DNA of 18,367 nt from Phycisphaerales bacterium. Lineage in GTDB: Bacteria; Planctomycetota; Phycisphaerae; Phycisphaerales; SM1A02. The stretch is from assembly GCA_018882625.1 (NCBI GenBank), contig VERO01000012.1, forward strand, positions 1-18,367, read 5' to 3'. The number at the start of each line of letters is the position of its first letter. Within the stretch, counting starts at the first letter, position 1. Of the stretch, positions 17,875-18,367 are shown one piece after another. The notes below the pieces were generated by a model. That model ran no database searches. It worked only from the letters and a program-made list of their open reading frames with translations, and was not told the origin of the DNA. The position numbers and the translations under genes are program-made.

Positions 17875-18354
17875 TCAGCCGTCCCGTTCGGTTCGTGCGA
17901 TGCCACGGCGGCGCCGGTTCGCCCGGACCTCATCGAGTACCTGCCTCCATTCGGAGAACTGCTCCTCCGACAGCGTCCGGCGCAGTTCCCGGTCGAGCGC
18001 GTCATGCTCGGACGCGACGCGCCGCACCAGCTCCGACTTGATCCCGTTGATCGCCTCCAGCCGCGACCGGATCGCGGCGTCCACCGCCTCCGTCTGCCTG
18101 TCCGAGAGGTCCAGCCTGCTGCGCAGCCGGTCGAGGATCGCCCGGGCCGCCTCGTCGGTGAGGGGACTGCCGCCCCGTGACTGCGTTGCCGGGCCGGCCG
18201 GCTCGGCCGCCGCGGCACGACGCTCGAGGAGGCTGGTCGCGAAGCTGCCGAGGGCCGTGCCGATGGCGACGAGCGTGACGGACAGGATGACGGCGCGGGT
18301 GCGGCCGCGGGCAACGATGGCCCGGCGAGCGTGGACGTGGGGGGCGGTGGTCAT
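17875..18354 (-). CDS. Membrane-anchored Spy/CpxP-like helical protein
   Basis: 159 residues from ATG 18354, with GAGG 5 bp upstream. One N-terminal membrane segment (about 20-42, AVILSVTLVAIGTALGSFATSL) follows a basic start, so the rest is extracytoplasmic. Residues about 65-145 are long charged helices with LDLSDRQTEAVDAAI and TLSEEQFSEWRQVL, reminiscent of the LTxxQ motifs of Spy, CpxP and ZraP. Those proteins are periplasmic chaperones or metal-stress sensors and often sit in operons with sigma-factor or two-component genes. Any such gene would lie beyond the right edge. The family assignment is tentative because sequence similarity in charged helices can mislead. It is followed after 18 bp by the dockerin-tailed esterase, so the two are probably co-expressed. 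Confidence 0.85.
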   Translation of the reverse strand: MTTAPHVHARRAIVARGRTRAVILSVTLVAIGTALGSFATSLLERRAAAAEPAGPATQSRGGSPLTDEAARAILDRLRSRLDLSDRQTEAVDAAIRSRLEAINGIKSELVRRVASEHDALDRELRRTLSEEQFSEWRQVLDEVRANRRRRGIARTERDG

Positions 18355-18367
18355 GGGAACCTCGGGT

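Overview
The window is GC-rich and densely coded: twelve protein genes and no recognisable RNA gene, insertion sequence or CRISPR array. Two predicted exported proteins end in tandem motifs of the type DLNxDGxVNGxDLxxLLAxWG. These resemble the GC-type dockerin-like anchor domains that, from memory, are typical of Phycisphaerae (Planctomycetota). Together with the giant exported multidomain enzymes, a redoxin/cytochrome/copper-monooxygenase protein and a DUF2089 regulator, this suggests a Phycisphaerales-like planctomycete. That assignment is inferred from style and was not checked by phylogeny.

Left part (1-10131). A minus-strand gene runs off the left edge. It encodes an exported subtilisin-type protease that continues in frame, with no stop, into a quinone-oxidoreductase-type dehydrogenase. 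Divergent from it is a plus-strand run of three large exported enzymes. The first combines a PDZ domain, an alpha/beta hydrolase and an Asp-box propeller. The second combines a redoxin, a one-haem cytochrome c and a PHM-like copper monooxygenase with all expected copper ligands. The third is a 950-residue protein carrying three different alpha/beta hydrolase domains in series.

Middle part (10138-11860). A minus-strand ATP-grasp ligase of the DcsG-like type ends 6 bp from the triple hydrolase. It is divergent from a small plus-strand DUF2089-type regulator followed by a three-helix membrane protein. Their shared start region is a short AT-rich island. It holds a near-perfect sigma-70-type promoter (TTGACA, 17 bp, TATGAT) overlapping three 21-bp tandem repeats, which also read as a seven-residue peptide repeat.

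Right part (11880-18354), all minus strand and probably one or more operons, read from right to left: a membrane-anchored Spy/CpxP-like helical protein; an exported esterase-like hydrolase with dockerin-like C-terminus; a methyltransferase-fold protein with a signal peptide, whose Shine-Dalgarno lies in a hairpin; a DUF6671-like zinc-ribbon protein; and an exported repeat protein with a dockerin-like anchor.

The theme is extracytoplasmic. Eight of twelve products carry a signal peptide or N-terminal membrane anchor. Five alpha/beta hydrolase domains lie in three proteins, beside a protease and a copper monooxygenase, which fits breakdown of external organic matter. No substrate can be named from the sequence. 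The most unusual items are the domain fusions, the two exported proteins with cofactor folds normally found in the cytosol, and the promoter/repeat island.
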